DNA from: Streptomyces sp. CB00316
Lineage (GTDB): Bacteria > Actinomycetota > Actinomycetes > Streptomycetales > Streptomycetaceae
Assembly (NCBI RefSeq): GCF_001905595.1
Contig: NZ_LIXI01000005.1
Location: forward strand, 710,676-774,675
Direction of reading: 5' to 3'
DNA length: 64,000 bases
Shown: positions 7,273 through 16,298 of the stretch, one piece after another
Position numbering within the stretch: position 1 is the stretch's first letter
How the letters are laid out: each line of letters begins with the position of its first letter
Notes under the pieces: model-generated
What the model was told of the DNA's origin: nothing
Seen by the model: only the letters and a program-made list of their open reading frames with translations
Database searches by the model: none
Translations under genes and position numbers: made by a program

Positions 7273-8853
7273 ATGTCCGAGCCGCAGAGCGACATCCACA
7301 CCACCGCGGGCAAGCTCGCGGACCTGAGCCGCCGTATCGAGGAGGCGACGCACGCGGGTTCGGCCCGCGCGGTCGAGAAGCAGCACGCCAAGGGCAAGCT
7401 GACGGCCCGTGAGCGGGTCGGTCTCCTGCTGGACGAGGGCTCCTTCGTGGAGCTCGACGAGTTCGCCCGGCACCGCTCCACCAACTTCGGCATCGAGAAG
7501 AACCGCCCGTACGGCGACGGTGTCGTCACCGGGTACGGCACGGTCGACGGCCGCCCGGTCTGCGTGTACTCGCAGGACTTCACCATCTTCGGCGGTTCGC
7601 TCGGCGAGGTCTACGGCGAGAAGATCGTCAAGGTCATGGACTTCGCGCTGAAGACCGGCTGTCCGGTCATCGGCATCAACGACGGCGGCGGCGCGCGCAT
7701 CCAGGAGGGTGTGGCCGCGCTCGGCCTCTTCGCCGAGATCTTCCGCCGCAACGTGCACGCCTCCGGGGTGATCCCGCAGATCTCGCTGATCGTCGGCCCG
7801 TGCGCGGGCGGTGCGGTCTACTCCCCCGCGATCACCGACTTCACGGTGATGGTCGACCAGACCTCGCACATGTTCATCACCGGCCCCGACGTCATCAAGA
7901 CGGTCACCGGCGAGGACGTCGGCTTCGAGGAGCTGGGCGGAGCCCGTACGCACAACACCACCTCCGGGGTGGCGCACCACCTGGCGGGCGACGAGAAGGA
8001 CGCCATCGAGTACGTCAAGTCCCTTCTCTCCTACCTCCCTTCGAACAACCTCTCCGAGGCCCCGGCCTTCCCGGAGGAGGCGGACCTCGCCACCACGGAC
8101 GAGGACCGGGAGCTGGACACCCTCATCCCGGACTCGGCGAACCAGCCGTACGACATGCACACGGCGATCGAGCACGTGCTGGACGACGCCGAGTTCCTGG
8201 AGACCCAGGCCCTGTTCGCGCCGAACATCATCACCGGCTTCGGGCGGGTGGAGGGCCACCCGGTCGGGATCGTCGCCAACCAGCCGATGCAGTTCGCCGG
8301 CTGCCTGGACATCGACGCGAGCGAGAAGGCGGCGCGCTTCGTCCGGACCTGCGACGCGTTCAACGTGCCCGTCCTCACCTTCGTCGACGTGCCGGGCTTC
8401 CTGCCGGGCGTGGACCAGGAGTACGGCGGCATCATCCGGCGCGGCGCCAAGCTGATCTACGCGTACGCGGAGGCGACGGTCCCGCTGATCACCGTCATCA
8501 CCCGCAAGGCGTTCGGCGGCGCGTACGACGTGATGGGCTCCAAGCACCTGGGCGCCGACCTGAACGTGGCCTGGCCGACCGCCCAGATCGCCGTCATGGG
8601 CGCCCAGGGCGCGGTGAACATCCTGCACCGCCGCACCATCGCCGCCGCCGAGGACCCGGACGCGACGCGCGCCGAGCTGATGACGGCGTACGAGGACGCG
8701 CTGCTCAACCCGTACGTGGCGGCCGAGCGCGGCTACGTCGACGCGGTGATCATGCCGTCCGAGACCCGCGCCCACATCGTGAAGGGGCTGCGTCAGCTGC
8801 GTACGAAGCGGGAATCACTTCCCCCGAAGAAGCACGGCAACATCCCGCTGTAG
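7273..8853 (+). CDS. pccB: Propionyl-CoA carboxylase beta (carboxyltransferase) subunit
   Basis: This 526-residue carboxyltransferase moves CO2 from carboxybiotin to propionyl-CoA to give (S)-methylmalonyl-CoA, feeding methyl-branched fatty acids and polyketides. Crotonase-fold N- and C-terminal halves are present with the oxyanion glycines GINDGGGARIQEG and the second pair RKAFGGAYDVMGSKH. Residue 422 in S. coelicolor PccB decides propionyl versus acetyl preference; the matching region here (FVDVPGFLPGVDQEYGG) is preserved. The ATG at 7273 matches the family start. The epsilon subunit follows 30 bp downstream and the alpha subunit is 2 kb away. Confidence 0.96.
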   Translation: MSEPQSDIHTTAGKLADLSRRIEEATHAGSARAVEKQHAKGKLTARERVGLLLDEGSFVELDEFARHRSTNFGIEKNRPYGDGVVTGYGTVDGRPVCVYSQDFTIFGGSLGEVYGEKIVKVMDFALKTGCPVIGINDGGGARIQEGVAALGLFAEIFRRNVHASGVIPQISLIVGPCAGGAVYSPAITDFTVMVDQTSHMFITGPDVIKTVTGEDVGFEELGGARTHNTTSGVAHHLAGDEKDAIEYVKSLLSYLPSNNLSEAPAFPEEADLATTDEDRELDTLIPDSANQPYDMHTAIEHVLDDAEFLETQALFAPNIITGFGRVEGHPVGIVANQPMQFAGCLDIDASEKAARFVRTCDAFNVPVLTFVDVPGFLPGVDQEYGGIIRRGAKLIYAYAEATVPLITVITRKAFGGAYDVMGSKHLGADLNVAWPTAQIAVMGAQGAVNILHRRTIAAAEDPDATRAELMTAYEDALLNPYVAAERGYVDAVIMPSETRAHIVKGLRQLRTKRESLPPKKHGNIPL

Positions 8854-8883
8854 CCGCCCGCCCTGCCACAGAGAGGTCTGCCC

Positions 8884-9090
8884 ATGATCAGGGTCGTACG
8901 GGGCAACCCGACCCCCGAGGAGCTGGCCGCCGCCCTGGCGGTGGTCCAGGCCCGCGCCGCGGCGAGCGCCGCCGTGCCGTCCGGCGCGCCCGTCCCGCCC
9001 GAGCAGTGGTCCGACCCGGGCCGCATCGCCCGCACGGGGCGCCCGCGGCCGGGCCCCCGGGCCTGGGCGAGGACGTACTGGCCGGCCTGA
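8884..9090 (+). CDS. pccE: Acyl-CoA carboxylase epsilon subunit
   Basis: A 68-residue protein with the sequence pattern of actinobacterial epsilon subunits: an N-terminal strand and helix (RVVRGNPTPEELAAALAVV), an Ala/Pro-rich linker and an aromatic-Arg C-terminus (WARTYWPA). Epsilon subunits bind the beta hexamer and raise activity of the carboxylase. It follows pccB by 30 bp with a GAGAGG ribosome-binding site and is almost certainly co-transcribed. Confidence 0.9.
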   Translation: MIRVVRGNPTPEELAAALAVVQARAAASAAVPSGAPVPPEQWSDPGRIARTGRPRPGPRAWARTYWPA

Positions 9091-9167
9091 GCCGCATCCG
9101 GGCGCCGCTGCCTCATGAGTACCCGTACTCAGGCGCATCGGCGCCCGGCGCGGGCAGGATCGGAAGC

Positions 9168-9296
9168 ATGCTGTGGTCCGACCCCGAGAACGAGCCGCCG
9201 AAGGAACTGCGCGACGCCCAGGACATGATGCGCCGCGCGGGTTTCGTGCTCGCCCTGGCGATGCTGGTCGCCATGTTCGTGCTCGGCGCCCGCTGA
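9168..9296 (+). CDS. 42-residue single-pass membrane protein
   Basis: A short frame from ATG 9168 encodes an N-terminal charged stretch (DPENEPPKELRDAQDMMRRAG) followed by one hydrophobic segment of about 18 residues ending at the C-terminus. It lies between pccE and maf on the same strand. I recall a very similar mini-protein at this spot in other Streptomyces, which would argue for a real gene; the function is unknown. The 78-bp spacing from pccE allows co-transcription. Confidence 0.7.
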   Translation: MLWSDPENEPPKELRDAQDMMRRAGFVLALAMLVAMFVLGAR

Positions 9297-9346
9297 GCCC
9301 CTTAGGTACGGGGCTCAGCGGGTACGGGTCCGGCTCCGGGCCCTTC

Positions 9347-9352
9347 TACGAT
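9347..9352 (+). promoter_or_regulatory. -10 element of a leaderless promoter for the Maf protein
   Basis: TACGAT at 9347-9352 lies so that the expected start site falls at the A of the ATG at 9360. No ribosome-binding site precedes that ATG, and the upstream in-frame ATG at 9351 overlaps this hexamer. Confidence 0.5.
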
Positions 9353-9359
9353 GGCCGGT

Positions 9360-9962
9360 ATGACTGATCAGCGCCGCCTCGTACTCGCCTCCGCCTCCCC
9401 CGCCCGCCTCGGCCTGCTGCGCCAGGCGGGTTTCGCCCCCGAGGTGATCGTCAGCGGGGTGGACGAGGACGCCCTGACCGCCCCGACCCCCGGCGAGCTG
9501 GCCCTGGTGCTGGCCCGGGCCAAGGCGGCGGCGGTCGCGGAGCGCCCGGAGGCGGCCGGGGCCCTGGTGATCGGCTGCGACTCCGTCCTCGAACTGGACG
9601 GCGAGGCGCTCGGCAAGCCGGCCGACGCCGAGGAGGCCACCGCCCGCTGGAAGGCGATGCGCGGCCGCTCCGGCGTCCTGCGGACCGGCCACAGCGTGAT
9701 CGACACCGCTTCGGGCCGCCACACCTCGGCGACGGCGTCCACCGTCGTACGGTTCGGCGAGCCGAGCGACGCCGAGGTGGCCGCGTACGTGGCGTCGGGC
9801 GAGCCGCTGCACGTCGCCGGGGCGTTCACGCTGGACGGCCGGTCGGCGCCGTTCGTCGACTCCATCGAGGGCGACCACGGCAATGTGATCGGCCTCTCGC
9901 TGCCGCTGCTGCGCCGCCTGCTGGGCGAACTGGACATCTCCGTGACGGAGTTGTGGGTCTGA
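9360..9962 (+). CDS. maf: Maf-family nucleotide pyrophosphatase
   Basis: Maf proteins hydrolyse non-canonical or canonical nucleoside triphosphates to monophosphates and have been linked to septum inhibition. The 200-residue length is normal. The signature N-terminal LVLASASPARLGLLRQAG (substrate-binding Ser-Ser/Ala-Ser plus Arg), the central GCDSVLELDGEALGKP and the C-terminal DSIEGDHGNVIGLSLPLL are intact. The start at 9360 is preferred over 9351 because the latter overlaps a -10 hexamer. It is downstream of pccE and converges on a small membrane-protein gene. Confidence 0.9.
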   Translation: MTDQRRLVLASASPARLGLLRQAGFAPEVIVSGVDEDALTAPTPGELALVLARAKAAAVAERPEAAGALVIGCDSVLELDGEALGKPADAEEATARWKAMRGRSGVLRTGHSVIDTASGRHTSATASTVVRFGEPSDAEVAAYVASGEPLHVAGAFTLDGRSAPFVDSIEGDHGNVIGLSLPLLRRLLGELDISVTELWV

Positions 9963-9989
9963 GACCCCCCGCGGGAGCCGGGCGGCGGC

Positions 9990-10481
9990 TCAGGCCGCCG
10001 CCGGGGCCGCCTCGTCGCGCACCCGGTCCTCGGCGCGGCCCTCGGGCCCGTACGAGAGCAGGGTGAACACCAGCAGGGCCAGCACCAGCATCACGCAGGC
10101 GAACGCGGCCCAGCCCACGAGCCCCACGGTCACCGCCCCGAGCACCCCGTGCACCACCGCGCAGCCGATCAGCGCGATCCGCCCGAACCGCCCCGGCGAG
10201 CGGTCCCGGACCCCGGCCAGCAGCGCGATCAGGCCGCACCCGACCAGCAGCACGGCAAAGATCCCGCCCATCACCCAGGTCCCGGTGGACATGGCCTTCG
10301 GGTCCATGCCCGCCAGGGACATGTTCTGGTTCTCGGCGACCGTGGCGAGGACGGCGTTGACGGCGAAGATGCCCACCGCCTCCCCGGACAGCACGAGCGC
10401 GGTCACGATCGCCACCGGTCTGCGCAGCAAAGCGCCACCCCCTGTTACCTGCGGTACGCGCGTGTCGCGGACCTTACTCAC
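9990..10481 (-). CDS. Conserved integral membrane protein, four predicted spans
   Basis: The 163-residue protein has four hydrophobic segments (near residues 18-42, 65-90, 103-122 and 124-145) and a charged, Ala-rich C-terminus. I recognise no catalytic motif. The start was set at the GTG at 10481 because GAAGGA lies eight bases upstream; the frame is open for another 42 codons but without support. It is divergent from the carboxylase alpha-subunit gene and probably unrelated to it. Confidence 0.75.
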   Translation of the reverse strand: MSKVRDTRVPQVTGGGALLRRPVAIVTALVLSGEAVGIFAVNAVLATVAENQNMSLAGMDPKAMSTGTWVMGGIFAVLLVGCGLIALLAGVRDRSPGRFGRIALIGCAVVHGVLGAVTVGLVGWAAFACVMLVLALLVFTLLSYGPEGRAEDRVRDEAAPAAA

Positions 10482-10781
10482 CGGTATTCCTTCGGACAAG
10501 AGGTCGGGCCGCCCCGTACGCCACGCAAAGAATCCCTCGGCCGTTCGTAGGGAGTCCACAAAGAAACGCCGTGAGGCGTTGACCTTCAGGACAGAGACCT
10601 GCACCACACCGGGTAGTTACTGTGCGGTTGTAGAACCCGGCGTACCGTGGTGCCACAAGGGATCTCACTACTGGGGCAAGCCTCGAATCACACTCCGTGT
10701 GGGCAAGCTCACCATTGGGGACGGGTCGTAGCGCCGTGTCGGTAGTCCCTAAACTCAGCTTGTTTCCAGGAGGGAGTCATC
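10482..10781. other. 300-bp divergent intergenic region upstream of accA2
   Basis: It contains no convincing gene. Near the right end TAAACT (10750-10755) is a candidate -10 for accA2, followed by the ribosome-binding site AGGAGGG (10768-10774). The rest is less GC-rich than the genes on either side and may hold regulatory sites, but I see no clear palindrome. Confidence 0.5.
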
Positions 10782-12536
10782 GTGCGCAAGGTGCTCATCG
10801 CCAACCGTGGCGAAATCGCTGTCCGCGTTGCTCGGGCGTGCCGGGACGCGGGGATCGCGAGTGTCGCGGTCTACGCCGATCCGGACCGGGACGCGTTGCA
10901 CGTCCGGGCCGCCGACGAGGCGTTCGCGTTGGGCGGTGACACCCCGGCCGCCAGCTATCTGGACATGGCCAAGGTGCTCCAGGCCGCCGCGGACTCCGGC
11001 GCGGACGCCATCCACCCCGGCTACGGGTTCCTGTCGGAGAACGCCGAGTTCGCCCAGGCCGTCCTGGACGCCGGGCTCACCTGGATCGGCCCGCCGCCGC
11101 AGGCCATCCGCGACCTGGGTGACAAGGTGGCCGCGCGCCACATCGCGCAGCGCGCCGGCGCCCCCCTGGTCGCCGGAACCCCGGACCCGGTGTCCGGTTC
11201 CGCCGAGGTCGTCGCGTTCGCCGAGCAGAACGGGCTGCCCATCGCGATCAAGGCCGCCTTCGGCGGTGGCGGGCGCGGACTGAAGGTCGCCCGGACGCTG
11301 GAGGAGATCCCGGAGCTGTACGACTCCGCCGTCCGCGAGGCCGTCGCCGCGTTCGGTCGGGGCGAGTGCTTCGTCGAGCGCTACCTCGACAAGCCCCGCC
11401 ACGTGGAGACCCAGTGCCTGGCCGACCAGCACGGCAACGTGGTGGTCGTCTCGACCCGTGACTGCTCGCTCCAGCGCCGCCACCAGAAGCTGGTGGAGGA
11501 GGCCCCGGCCCCCTTCCTGTCCGAGGCGCAGAACGCTGAGCTGTACGCGGCGTCCAAGGCGATCCTGAAGGAAGCCGGATACGTCGGCGCGGGCACGGTC
11601 GAGTTCCTCGTCGGGGCCGACGGGACGATCTCGTTCCTGGAGGTCAACACCCGCCTCCAGGTCGAGCACCCCGTCACCGAAGAGGTCACCGGCATCGACC
11701 TCGTACGCGAGATGTTCCGCATCGCCGACGGCGAGGAGCTCGGCTACGGCGACCCGGCCGTGCGCGGGCACTCCTTCGAGTTCCGCATCAACGGCGAGGA
11801 CCCCGGCCGCGGCTTCCTCCCGGCCCCCGGCACCGTGACGGCGTTCGCTCCGCCGACCGGCCCGGGTGTCCGCCTGGACGCGGGCGTCGAGACCGGGTCC
11901 GTCATCGGCCCGGCCTGGGACTCCCTCCTCGCCAAGCTCATCGTCACCGGCGCCACCCGCGAGCAGGCCCTCCAGCGCGCCGCGCGTGCGCTGGCCGAGT
12001 TCCAGGTCGAGGGCATGGCCACCGCCATCCCCTTCCACCGCGCAGTCGTCACCGACCCCGCCTTCACCGCCGACCCGTTCACCATCCACACCCGCTGGAT
12101 CGAGACGGAGTTCGTCAACGAGATCAAGCCGTTCGCCGCGCCCGCCGACGCGGACGCGGAGGACGAGGCCGGTCGCGAGACCGTGGTCGTCGAGGTCGGC
12201 GGCAAGCGCCTGGAGGTCTCGCTGCCCTCCTCGCTGGGCATGAGCCTGGCCCGTACGGGTCTCGCGGCCGGCGCCAAGCCGAAGCGTCGCGCGGCGAAGA
12301 AGGCCGGCTCCGCGGCCTCCGGCGACTCCCTCGCCTCCCCGATGCAGGGCACGATCGTCAAGGTCGCGGTCGAGGAGGGCCAGGAGGTCAAGGAAGGCGA
12401 CCTCGTCGTCGTCCTGGAGGCCATGAAGATGGAACAGCCCCTCAACGCCCACCGCTCGGGCACCGTCAAGGGGCTCACGGCGGAGGTCGGCGGCTCCGTC
12501 TCCTCCGGCGCCGTGATCTGCGAGATCAAGGACTGA
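10782..12536 (+). CDS. accA2: Acyl-CoA carboxylase alpha subunit (biotin carboxylase + biotin carrier)
   Basis: This 584-residue subunit carboxylates biotin with ATP and bicarbonate and carries it to the PccB-type carboxyltransferase. The biotin carboxylase domain (about 1-450) starts with KVLIANRGEIAVRV, has the ATP-grasp glycine loop FGGGGRGLKV, the ATP/Mg segment FLEVNTRLQVEHPVTE and the catalytic Arg in that region. A linker leads to the biotinyl carrier domain with the EAMKMEQPL motif, biotinylated Lys about 549. The GTG at 10782 has AGGAGGG seven bases upstream. S. coelicolor has two nearly identical alpha genes; this one sits at the accA2 position near pccB and birA. Confidence 0.95.
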   Translation: MRKVLIANRGEIAVRVARACRDAGIASVAVYADPDRDALHVRAADEAFALGGDTPAASYLDMAKVLQAAADSGADAIHPGYGFLSENAEFAQAVLDAGLTWIGPPPQAIRDLGDKVAARHIAQRAGAPLVAGTPDPVSGSAEVVAFAEQNGLPIAIKAAFGGGGRGLKVARTLEEIPELYDSAVREAVAAFGRGECFVERYLDKPRHVETQCLADQHGNVVVVSTRDCSLQRRHQKLVEEAPAPFLSEAQNAELYAASKAILKEAGYVGAGTVEFLVGADGTISFLEVNTRLQVEHPVTEEVTGIDLVREMFRIADGEELGYGDPAVRGHSFEFRINGEDPGRGFLPAPGTVTAFAPPTGPGVRLDAGVETGSVIGPAWDSLLAKLIVTGATREQALQRAARALAEFQVEGMATAIPFHRAVVTDPAFTADPFTIHTRWIETEFVNEIKPFAAPADADAEDEAGRETVVVEVGGKRLEVSLPSSLGMSLARTGLAAGAKPKRRAAKKAGSAASGDSLASPMQGTIVKVAVEEGQEVKEGDLVVVLEAMKMEQPLNAHRSGTVKGLTAEVGGSVSSGAVICEIKD

Positions 12537-12555
12537 CGGCTCAGTTCGTACCCGA

Positions 12556-12595
12556 GGGGCCCGGCCCGCGTCGTCAAGGACGCGGGCCGGGCCCC
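12556..12595 (+). terminator. Terminator of accA2
   Basis: A perfect 17-bp GC stem (12556-12572 with 12579-12595) with a six-base loop lies 20 bp after the accA2 stop codon. Confidence 0.85.
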
Positions 12596-12666
12596 TGCGC
12601 GTGCAGTGGCATCCTGGATCCCGACGGACGGACGGAAGACCCGGGAACCGAGGGAGGGCGGGAGCC

Positions 12667-13263
12667 ATGGCAGGGCCGATCTCGATCGGGACGGGCGCGG
12701 CACGGCCGCCGGAGCGGCCGATGCGCGCGGACGCCCGCCGCAACCACGAACGGCTGGTCGGCGTGGCCCGTACGGCTTTCGCCGAGCACGGCACGGATGC
12801 CTCGCTGGAGGACATCGCGCGGCAGGCGGGCGTGGGCATCGGCACCCTCTACCGGCACTTCCCCCACCGGCACGCCCTGATGAACGCGGTCTTCCAGGAC
12901 GCCCTGCGCTCACTCCTGGACCGCTCCCGCGACCTCGCGGGCGCCGAGGCTCCGTGCCGGGCACTGGTGGACTGGCTGGGTGCGATCGTCGCCCATGCGG
13001 GTGAGTACCGCGGGCTGGCCCGGGCGCTCATGTCGGCCTCGCAGGACGAGACTTCGGCGCTCGCCCAGTGCCATCTGCCGTTGCGGGAGGCGGGGGCGGG
13101 GCTGTTGCGGCGGGCTCAGGAGAGCGGGTCGGTGCGGGCGGATGTCTCGATCGACGACCTGCTGCAGCTGACGAACGCGATCGCGCTGGCCGCTGAGCAG
13201 TCGCCGGATGACCCGGAGCTGGCGGGGCGGCTGCTGCGGCTGACGTTGCGGGGGTTGAAGTAG
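12667..13263 (+). CDS. TetR-family transcriptional regulator
   Basis: A 198-residue one-component regulator. The DNA-binding part is seen at about residues 20-66: RADARRNHERLVGVARTAF, then EDIARQAGVGIGTLYRHFPHR, the typical TetR helix-turn-helix. The C-terminal half is all-helical and would hold ligand binding and dimerisation (TetR_C SbtR-like, by impression). The ATG at 12667 has a GGGAGGGCGGGAG upstream. It is isolated between a terminator and a convergent DeoR gene, so its target is not evident from context. Confidence 0.9.
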   Translation: MAGPISIGTGAARPPERPMRADARRNHERLVGVARTAFAEHGTDASLEDIARQAGVGIGTLYRHFPHRHALMNAVFQDALRSLLDRSRDLAGAEAPCRALVDWLGAIVAHAGEYRGLARALMSASQDETSALAQCHLPLREAGAGLLRRAQESGSVRADVSIDDLLQLTNAIALAAEQSPDDPELAGRLLRLTLRGLK

Positions 13264-13357
13264 GGCGTGCGGCGGGTGGGGGCCGCGGTCGGTGGGCCGC
13301 TGCGCGGGGCCTCCCCCGCGCGGCCCCTTCCCGAAAACCGGGGCGCTGCCCCGGGCC

Positions 13358-14332
13358 CTACCGCCGCCGCAGGTCCGCCACCCGGGCCCGCTCACCCGAC
13401 GACGACGCCTGGTCGGACAGGGACGACGCGCTGCGCAGCTGCGGCCCCAGCCCTCCGTTCCGCGTCGTCGTCCTCCGCTGCCCCGGCAACGGCATGTCGC
13501 GGCGAGGCCGGCGCTCCCCGGAGGGAGCCTCGCCCGCCGACGCGTCCCCGTCCGGGCCCGCCACCGTGACCTCCACGCCCTGGTCCGCCAGGGCCTGGAG
13601 CTCGGCGGCGGCCCGCTCGTCGTGGAGCGGGGGTTCGTCCGTCACCAGGCGGGTGATCAGCTCCGTGGGCACCGTCTGGAACATGGTGTCGGCGCCCAGC
13701 TTCGTGTGGTCCGCCAGGACGACCACCTCCGCGGCGGCCTGCACGAGGGCCCGGTCCACGCTGGCCGAGAGCATGTTGGAGGTGGACAGGCCACGCTCCG
13801 CCGTGAGGCCGCTCCCGGAGAGGAAGGCCCGGGAGACCCGCAGCCCCTGGAGGGACTGCTCGGCCCCGCTGCCCACCAGCGCGTAGTTGCTGCCGCGCAG
13901 GGTGCCGCCGGTCATGACGACCTCCACCCTGTTGGCATGGGCCAACGCCTGGGCGACCAGCAGCGAGTTGGTGACCACGGTCAGACCCGGGACCCGCGCG
14001 AGCCGGCGGGCCAGCTCCTGCGTGGTCGTACCGGCGCCGACCACGATGGCCTCGCCCTCACCGACCAGCGAGGCCGCCAGGTCGGCGATGGCCGTCTTCT
14101 CCGCGGTGGAGAGATGGGATTTCTGCGGAAAGCCGGACTCCCGCGTAAAGCCGCCCGGCAAGACCGCACCGCCGTGCCGGCGGTCGAGGAGTCCTTCTGC
14201 CTCCAGCGCCCGCACGTCCCGCCGTACGGTCACTTCGGAGGTCTGGACGACGCGGGCGAGCTCACGGAGCGATACCGCCCCGTTGGCACGCACCATTTCG
14301 AGGATCAACTGACGACGTTCTGCAGCGAACAC
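13358..14332 (-). CDS. DeoR-family transcriptional regulator
   Basis: The N-terminal DeoR helix-turn-helix (AAERRQLILEMV ... SLRELARVVQTSEVTVRRDVRALEAEGLLDRRHGGAV, residues 4-56) is followed by a DeoR_C sugar-phosphate sensor domain of about 160 residues (TAIADLAASLVGEGEAIVVGAGTTT and NSLLVAQAL). A C-terminal tail of about 60 residues is Arg- and Pro-rich and looks disordered. Family members usually sense phosphosugars, so a link to the nearby deoxyribose genes is tempting, but the nucleoside palindromes in this window start 2.5 kb away and none lies at its own promoter. TACTGT seven bases before the GTG hints at a leaderless mRNA. Confidence 0.9.
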   Translation of the reverse strand: MFAAERRQLILEMVRANGAVSLRELARVVQTSEVTVRRDVRALEAEGLLDRRHGGAVLPGGFTRESGFPQKSHLSTAEKTAIADLAASLVGEGEAIVVGAGTTTQELARRLARVPGLTVVTNSLLVAQALAHANRVEVVMTGGTLRGSNYALVGSGAEQSLQGLRVSRAFLSGSGLTAERGLSTSNMLSASVDRALVQAAAEVVVLADHTKLGADTMFQTVPTELITRLVTDEPPLHDERAAAELQALADQGVEVTVAGPDGDASAGEAPSGERRPRRDMPLPGQRRTTTRNGGLGPQLRSASSLSDQASSSGERARVADLRRR

Positions 14333-14538
14333 GGAACTGACAGTAACCTGGCCGCCGGTGAGTTTTCAGCAGTTTGCGCCGAATAACGGAAGTTGTACAT
14401 CCGGCGGACCCGCAAGTGGTATAGGAGCTTTCGCTGTTGTCCGGATGTGATCGCCGAGCGGTCACCACCCCCGTCCGCAGTGGCGGGGGGCCGGGGAATG
14501 TCGGGATTCCCCGGCAAACAGGCGGACTTGCCCTGTCG

Positions 14539-15978
14539 TCAGCCCTCGTCCGTGAGCTTGCGGGTGTGCAGCTGCCGGGCCACCTCTGCGATCGATCCGG
14601 ACAGCGACGGGTAGACGGTGAACGCCTTTGCGATCTGTTCCACGGTCAGGTTGTTGTCGACCGCGAGCGAGATCGGATGGATCAGTTCGCTGGCGCGCGG
14701 CGCGACGACGCAGCCGCCGACCACGATCCCCGTGCCGGGACGGCAGAAGATCTTGACGAAGCCGTCGCGGATGCCCTGCATCTTGGCGCGCGGGTTGCGC
14801 AGCAGCGGCAGCTTCACCACCCGGGCGTCGATCCTGCCCGCGTCCACGTCGGCCTGGCTGTAGCCGACGGTGGCGATCTCCGGGTCGGTGAAGACGTTGG
14901 CGGAGACCGTCTTGAGGTTCAGCGGGGCGACCGCGTCGCCGAGGAAGTGGTACATCGCGATCCGGCCCTGCATCGCGGCGACCGAGGCCAGCGCGAAGAT
15001 CCCGGTGACGTCACCGGCCGCGTAGACACCGGGGGCGCTGGTGCGCGAGACCCGGTCGGTGAGGATGTGGCCGGAGTCCTTCAGCCGTACGCCGGCCTCC
15101 TCCAGGCCCATGCCCGCGGTGTTGGGGATCGCGCCGACCGCCATCAGGCAGTGCGAGCCGGTGATGACCCGGCCGTCGGCGAGGGTCACCTCGACCCGGT
15201 CGCCGACGCGCTTGGCCGACTGGGCGCGGGAGCGGGACATCACGTTCATGCCGCGGCGCCGGAAGACGTCCTCCAGCACGGCGGCGGCGTCCGGGTCCTC
15301 GCCCGGCAGCACCCGGTCGCGGGAGGAGACGAGGGTGACGCGGGAGCCGAGCGCCTGGTACGCCCCGGCGAACTCGGCGCCGGTGACACCGGAGCCGACC
15401 ACGATGAGCTCCTCGGGGAGCTCGTCGAGGTCGTAGACCTGGGTCCAGTTCAGGATGCGCTCGCCGTCCGGCTGCGCGTCCGGGATCTCACGGGGGTGGC
15501 CGCCGGTCGCGATCAGCACCGCGTCGGCGGCCAGCCGCTCCTCGGTGCCGTCGGCGGCGGTGACGACGACCTGGCGGGAGCCGTCGGCCGCTTGGAGCCC
15601 GTCGAGCCGGCCGCGGCCGCGCATCACGCGGGCGCCGGCCCGGGTGACGGAGGCGGTGATGTCGTGGGACTGGGCGAGCGCCAGGCGCTTCACCCGTCGG
15701 TTGACCTTGCCGAGGTCCACGCCGACGACCCGGGCGGCGTGCTCCTTGTGCGGCGTGTCGTCGGCGACGATGATCCCCAGCTCCTCGTACGAGGAGTCGA
15801 AGGTCGTCATCACCTCGGCCGTCGCGATCAGAGTCTTCGATGGCACGCAGTCGGTGAGTACCGAGGCTCCGCCGAGGCCGTCGCAGTCGACGACGGTCAC
15901 CTCCGCGCCGAGCTGGGCGCCCACCAGAGCCGCCTCGTAGCCGCCGGGGCCGCCGCCGATGATCACGATCCGGGTCAC
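14539..15978 (-). CDS. NAD(P)H-quinone dehydrogenase / LpdA-like flavoprotein
   Basis: A 479-residue FAD-dependent pyridine nucleotide-disulfide reductase fold protein: N-terminal FAD motif IVIIGGGPGGYEAAL, second nucleotide motif VVGSGVTGAEFAGAY, FAD-binding GVYAAGDVTG, and the C-terminal dimerisation domain. The redox-active site reads GGASVLTDCVPSK, so the first of the two active-site cysteines is Ser and only the second remains. This matches mycobacterial LpdA (Rv3303c), known as a quinone reductase without lipoamide dehydrogenase activity. The GTG at 15978 begins directly before the FAD motif. Confidence 0.9.
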   Translation of the reverse strand: MTRIVIIGGGPGGYEAALVGAQLGAEVTVVDCDGLGGASVLTDCVPSKTLIATAEVMTTFDSSYEELGIIVADDTPHKEHAARVVGVDLGKVNRRVKRLALAQSHDITASVTRAGARVMRGRGRLDGLQAADGSRQVVVTAADGTEERLAADAVLIATGGHPREIPDAQPDGERILNWTQVYDLDELPEELIVVGSGVTGAEFAGAYQALGSRVTLVSSRDRVLPGEDPDAAAVLEDVFRRRGMNVMSRSRAQSAKRVGDRVEVTLADGRVITGSHCLMAVGAIPNTAGMGLEEAGVRLKDSGHILTDRVSRTSAPGVYAAGDVTGIFALASVAAMQGRIAMYHFLGDAVAPLNLKTVSANVFTDPEIATVGYSQADVDAGRIDARVVKLPLLRNPRAKMQGIRDGFVKIFCRPGTGIVVGGCVVAPRASELIHPISLAVDNNLTVEQIAKAFTVYPSLSGSIAEVARQLHTRKLTDEG

Positions 15979-16298
15979 GAAAAGTCCGCCTCGCGTGGGT
16001 GTCGATCCCCCGGCCGTCTGCCGCCCCGGCCGGGGGTCCGGGGGATCGCCCCGGGGGATGCAGTACGTACTCCATTGTCCCGCACGCGCCAAACAGATTC
16101 GCCCCGGGGCCCTCCATACGGGAGCCGGGGCTCCGGAGGTACGGGCACGGAGGCCGCTGCCGTACGGGAGCGGAGCCTTGCGGCGGGGGGAATCGCCCGG
16201 CCGCACGCCCCTTCGAACCCCCGCCCGGCACTCCCCCGGCCGCGGCCTTCGTCACAGGAACCGGCACTCCCGCGCCCCCCTCCCGTACCCTCGATCCC
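15979..16298. other. 320-bp GC-rich divergent intergenic region
   Basis: No gene is supported here. It holds several short self-complementary GC runs and the promoter of the gene on the right: TACCCT (16285-16290) placed for a start at the ATG at 16299. Confidence 0.4.

Noticed and set aside
10755..12845. A 696-codon frame antisense to accA2
   Set aside because: Its product is Arg/Gly/Asp-rich with no family features, while the plus strand encodes an intact biotin carboxylase and carrier domain.
13358..14332. The DeoR protein as the regulator of the nucleoside palindromes
   Set aside because: Only proximity and family name support it; its own promoter lacks the motif and DeoR sites are usually direct repeats. 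I kept the regulator open.
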